Positions 60,331-64,000 of a DNA stretch of 64,000 nucleotides are shown here, one piece after another. The position numbers and the translations under genes are program-made. The stretch's first letter is position 1. Every line of letters starts with the position of its first letter. The notes under the pieces were generated by a model. It ran no database searches. It was not told the DNA's origin and saw nothing but the letters and a program-made list of their open reading frames with translations. The stretch is from the NCBI GenBank assembly GCA_037951105.1, contig JBAMJV010007503.1, positions 105,800-169,799 of the forward strand. Reading direction: 5' to 3'. This DNA comes from Echinarachnius parma (lineage: Eukaryota > Echinodermata > Echinoidea > Clypeasteroida > Echinarachniidae).

Positions 60331-61129
60331 TCCACCGTAGGCAATGGGATAATAGCGCGTAAATGGAGACCTGCGGTTGTATCGCGTCATGATCGCGGTC
60401 GTTCTCGTCCGTGGTTGCTGCTTTCCCAGACACGACGCATTGTCAGAAGGCCAAGAAGAGGGAAAGAGGGGGCTACATTTATCATAAGGTTGGATTGCGG
60501 CATGGTCAGATGGTGAGGGAGGCTAGGATAATAAAAGAGATTAAACAGTAAAGTTTATGAAGTATCTGCTTTTTCGAATATAAACTCATGCAAACTCGAA
60601 CAGGGCCCTACTCGCAAATTCTCGTGCTAACTCCTCGCGATCCCCGTTCACAAAATACACGAAAACGCGCACAAACGCATGGAAATGTTTCAGAATTTTC
60701 TCCTTGAAAATTATCCGTGAACCTGACTGTAATGTTTATATTTGTCCCTTCATAATCCTTACTGTAATTTAACCCTTTATTTATGTCCCGATTGGTCCTC
60801 TATACCTCCTTACTGACGACACAGTGATTGCAGAAAACAGGAAGCTTGCAAATCTATCGTTTTCACTATAATGAATTGCGGTCGACATCAATCAACCAGT
60901 TTAACGCATCGATGTCGACCAGTGTATCGTTCTGGACCGCCTTTGTTTAGGAAGGCGCTTCAAAAAGAAAATAATTATGGTAGAGAAAAGTTCTTTCACA
61001 AGATGAATGATGACGCTTTTCAAATAGTATTGTTTATTTTCAGGAAACCTGTTCAGTTATCTATTGGACTGAATGTTTATCTTTATATTATAGCATGTTG
61101 TTTTGTCATTATACATTAATCCCGCGCCG
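60331..61129. other. Stretch without recognised gene
   Basis: Unique sequence. The 82-codon frame at 60871 shows no domain. Confidence 0.5.
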
Positions 61130-61623
61130 AAACCTTGTCCCTTTTTTTAATACAAGGTTTCAAGGAGACGGGAAAAATATTTGTAGGGGCAGCAAAAATT
61201 AGTTGCTGTGGCTACACAGCAACATTTTGTTTATTTTATATTGTATATTTAAATAACCGATACTATATTATGATATGATGAATCCGATCACATGTTATGT
61301 GCAATTAAAATGTAGCTTATTTGACTGTCATTTTTATCTCAAAATAAATTATATGAACGTTGTTTTTATTTTATATTACCATTGACTTACATATTTTTAA
61401 ATATTTTATACTGTAAACCGATATTATACATCTTTACAAACTACTTGGAGGATCACAGATATCCAGGGTATTTTATGAGCAATTTAACTCACACTCAGCT
61501 ATTTTTGGTATATGAATGATTTATATTTTATTTCATTACCTTTTCAGTTCGTTTTTTTTTTTTTTTTTTTTTTGTCTTGGTTAGTTGTTAGTAATACATC
61601 GCTAAAGTGTATAAGTAAGTGGT
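61130..61623 (+). other. Possible 5' UTR of the LINE, with a poly-T tract
   Basis: The 490 bases before the LINE ATG are AT-rich and hold a T tract of about 23 bases near 61551-61573. No internal promoter or 5' terminus of the element can be recognised, so the element's true start is unknown. A GTG lies in another frame at 61619. The ATG at 61624 was chosen because it opens the frame that carries the Cys cluster and all downstream domains. Confidence 0.35.
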
Positions 61624-64000
61624 ATGCCTGTGTGTGCTAGATGTAAAAACTGTAATCTCTTCTCTTCTTCTGGGATGCTTTGCATACATTGTTCCTCTGA
61701 ACTTTTTCCTTTTAATCATTTCTATGATGATCAAGAGTTTCTATGGACATTATATAGTTATTTTCATGCAAGTCAACACATTGATATTGATAAATTCTTA
61801 TACTTACAAGTGAATCCTTTTGATATGAATAATCTTGATACAATACACTTGTTAGATGATACTTGTGTTGGTTCAGATGATGCCAGGAATGTATTTGTTA
61901 ATAGGAAATGTGAATACATGTTTTTGGATGATTTTAAAGAAAAGCATACACATGATGATACGTATTTGTCTTTTATGCATGTTAATATCAGAAGCTTATG
62001 CAAACATTTTAATGATTTACAATTGCTCCTTGCATCTCTGGAATTTACTTTTAGTATTATAGGCGTAACTGAAACGTGGTTTTGTGCCAACACTGATATT
62101 CAACAATATAATTTGCGTAATTACTCCCTTGTTCATACCACAAGATATAATAGACCAGGAGGCGGTGTACTCTTGTACATACGAAATGATATTGATTATA
62201 TTGTACGAGCTGACCTGTCAAGCTGTACACCTGAATATGAATCAATTTTTATACAAACAATATCTAACAATAATAAAATAAATGTAATAGGTTGCATTTA
62301 TCGACCACCAAATACAAGTGTAAGGGACTTTATGGATCAATTGAATACATCAATTGAACTTGTTACTAGTGAAAAAAGGGATATATATCTCATGGGAGAT
62401 TTCAATATAAACTTGCTTAATTATGATCACCATAGTCCAACAAATGATTTTATAGATAATTTGTTGTCCCTAGGACTTTTCCCCTTAGTAAGTAAACCTA
62501 CAAGATTATCACCACACTCCACAACATTGATAGACAACATATTCACTAATAATGTTACTCACATAATTTATTCAGGTTTACTTCTTACTGATATTTCAGA
62601 TCATCTCCCAATATTTGGATTATGCAAGAGTAATAGTAATCAATTGCCCACGTACCAATCAAACAAAGTAAAAAGACTCATTACTAAACAAGGTATTGCA
62701 CAGTTTAAAATAAAATTATTGGATATTGATTGGTCTCATATTGAAAACTTTAACGATGTGAATTGCACTTATGAATATTTTATTCAAAAATTTAATAAGA
62801 GTTATAATGATTGTTTTCCTCTTAAAGAAAATCAAAAGAAAAAGTGTAAGTTTAGAAAACCATGGATTACTAAGGGTATACTTAAGTCAATTAACAAAAA
62901 GAATAGACTGTATAAAGCATTTATATTTAATCCCACTGATCAAAATAAGATTAAATATAATAAGTATAAGAATACTCTAACATCTTTGATTCGTACATCT
63001 AGAAAAGAGTACTTTTATAACTTGTTTAATAAACTTAGGGGTAATATTAAAAAAACTTGGGATGAAATAAATAAATTGTTAGGCAAATTTAAAGGGTATA
63101 AATTGCCATCTGAAATGTATGATGGTCATAATAAATTTAATACTCCAGGAGAAATAGCAGATGCATTTAATTTACATTTTGCAAATATCGGTAAAAATCT
63201 TGCTGACAGTATACCTACTCAACCAAACATGTTTCAATCATACCTCAATTATAATAATCCCTCATCATTGTTTTTAAAATCTGTTTCTGTTTGTGAACTG
63301 GTAAAATTGTGCTCATCCTTGGATGGAACAAAAGCAAGTGGATATGATGGCATTTCCCCGAAAGTGATTAAAGAATGTATACACTCATTTGTAGAACCTT
63401 TATGCATTATATTTAATAAGTCGCTATTAACTGGTGTAGTACCTGATAAGTTGAAAATATCAAAGGTGATTCCAATATTTAAAAAGAATGATTGTAAAAA
63501 TATAGAGAATTATAGACCTATCTCATTGTTATCAATATTTGCAAAGTTATTAGAAAAGGTTATGCATTCGAGGTTATATTATTTTCTTGATAAACATCAT
63601 ATACTCATTGATGAACAGTTTGGATTTAGACCAAAATACTCAACCTCCCTTGGTGTTCTTAGTCTTACACATTATATATCTCAACAACTTGATAATGGTC
63701 AATATTGTATTGGTTTATTTATGGACCTTTCCAAGGCATTCGATACCATCGACCACCACATCCTGCTAAATAAATTACAATCATATGGAATTCGAGGATT
63801 ACCCTTAAAGTGGTTCGAAAGTTATCTATCAAATAGAAAACAGTATGTGATGGTCGATGGTATCGCGTCAACCCAATCAAATGTCACTTATGGAATTCCC
63901 CAAGGTTCTGTACTGGGCCCCCTCCTGTTCCTATTATACATTAATGATATTATTTCATGTTCATCTCTTTTGCAGTTTTCATTATTTGCAGATGATACTG
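61624..64000 (+). CDS. LINE retrotransposon ORF: endonuclease plus reverse transcriptase, 3' part beyond the window
   Basis: An uninterrupted reading frame of about 792 codons runs from ATG at 61624 to the window edge. Residues 4-24 hold a Cys/His cluster (C4, C7, C10, C20, H22, C23) that could bind zinc or nucleic acid. An AP-like endonuclease follows: MHVNIRS at 118, TETW at 149-152, GGGVLLYIRND, YRPP, MGDFN at 257 and SDHLP at 325. The reverse transcriptase then shows NYRPISLL from 629, MDLSKAFDTIDH from 700 (first catalytic Asp 701), IPQGSVLGPLLF from 758 and FADDT at 788-792, where the window cuts in. The order EN then RT and these motifs are those of the jockey superfamily (CR1/L2/Crack/Daphne-like). 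The clade is not resolved. The protein would nick target DNA and copy its RNA at the nick. No stop or frameshift is seen, so the copy may be young. Codon use is very AT-rich, like its surroundings. Confidence 0.95.
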   Translation, partial: MPVCARCKNCNLFSSSGMLCIHCSSELFPFNHFYDDQEFLWTLYSYFHASQHIDIDKFLYLQVNPFDMNNLDTIHLLDDTCVGSDDARNVFVNRKCEYMFLDDFKEKHTHDDTYLSFMHVNIRSLCKHFNDLQLLLASLEFTFSIIGVTETWFCANTDIQQYNLRNYSLVHTTRYNRPGGGVLLYIRNDIDYIVRADLSSCTPEYESIFIQTISNNNKINVIGCIYRPPNTSVRDFMDQLNTSIELVTSEKRDIYLMGDFNINLLNYDHHSPTNDFIDNLLSLGLFPLVSKPTRLSPHSTTLIDNIFTNNVTHIIYSGLLLTDISDHLPIFGLCKSNSNQLPTYQSNKVKRLITKQGIAQFKIKLLDIDWSHIENFNDVNCTYEYFIQKFNKSYNDCFPLKENQKKKCKFRKPWITKGILKSINKKNRLYKAFIFNPTDQNKIKYNKYKNTLTSLIRTSRKEYFYNLFNKLRGNIKKTWDEINKLLGKFKGYKLPSEMYDGHNKFNTPGEIADAFNLHFANIGKNLADSIPTQPNMFQSYLNYNNPSSLFLKSVSVCELVKLCSSLDGTKASGYDGISPKVIKECIHSFVEPLCIIFNKSLLTGVVPDKLKISKVIPIFKKNDCKNIENYRPISLLSIFAKLLEKVMHSRLYYFLDKHHILIDEQFGFRPKYSTSLGVLSLTHYISQQLDNGQYCIGLFMDLSKAFDTIDHHILLNKLQSYGIRGLPLKWFESYLSNRKQYVMVDGIASTQSNVTYGIPQGSVLGPLLFLLYINDIISCSSLLQFSLFADDT

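Overview
This 64 kb window is eukaryotic and non-coding for most of its length. It is AT-rich and has no operon structure, only short spurious open frames, dozens of short inverted-repeat elements, long microsatellites and about thirty homopolymeric G or C tracts. Features that suggest a marine deuterostome invertebrate, most likely an echinoderm, are the recurring taggccta word, a tRNA-derived SINE with a TTTAAATTTAACTC tail, a foldback element resembling the sea-urchin TU type, and a jockey/CR1-like LINE. The organism is an inference, not a proven assignment.

Layout. Bases 1-9.3 kb hold MITEs with TTAA target duplications, including a head-to-head dimer that carries another nested MITE, a CAGTGG/CAGGCC-type poly-G element, a three-unit tandem repeat and two foldbacks. 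Bases 10.9-11.6 kb are a tandem array with poly-C tracts. The only segment that looks like a host gene is 13.0-17.05 kb. It has a candidate 5' exon with a signal-peptide-like start and a 40-base mini-exon with excellent splice signals. From 17 to 32 kb come further MITEs, a 217-bp tandem array broken by a MITE, and a duplicated module containing GCGAAGCGA. At 32.8-33.1 kb lies an intact tRNA-derived SINE with a perfect 10-bp target duplication. At 34.2-34.9 kb is a DNA element carrying seven copies of a palindromic subterminal motif. At 37.0-37.6 kb is the truncated 3' end of a LINE. From 38 to 56 kb the window holds more MITEs, a foldback built of 16-bp repeats, and long CTA/CTG and GAT microsatellites. 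From 61.6 kb to the window edge runs an uninterrupted LINE ORF with endonuclease and reverse transcriptase domains.

No pathway or gene cluster is present. The biology is that of transposable elements: at least six short families share TTAAAGGG-type ends (Kolobok/T2-MITE-like), hAT-like elements carry 8-bp duplications and poly-G expansions, and there is one SINE and two LINE copies. The autonomous partners of the DNA elements are not in the window. Boundaries come from reading inverted repeats and target duplications by eye. Family names are by resemblance, since no database search was possible.
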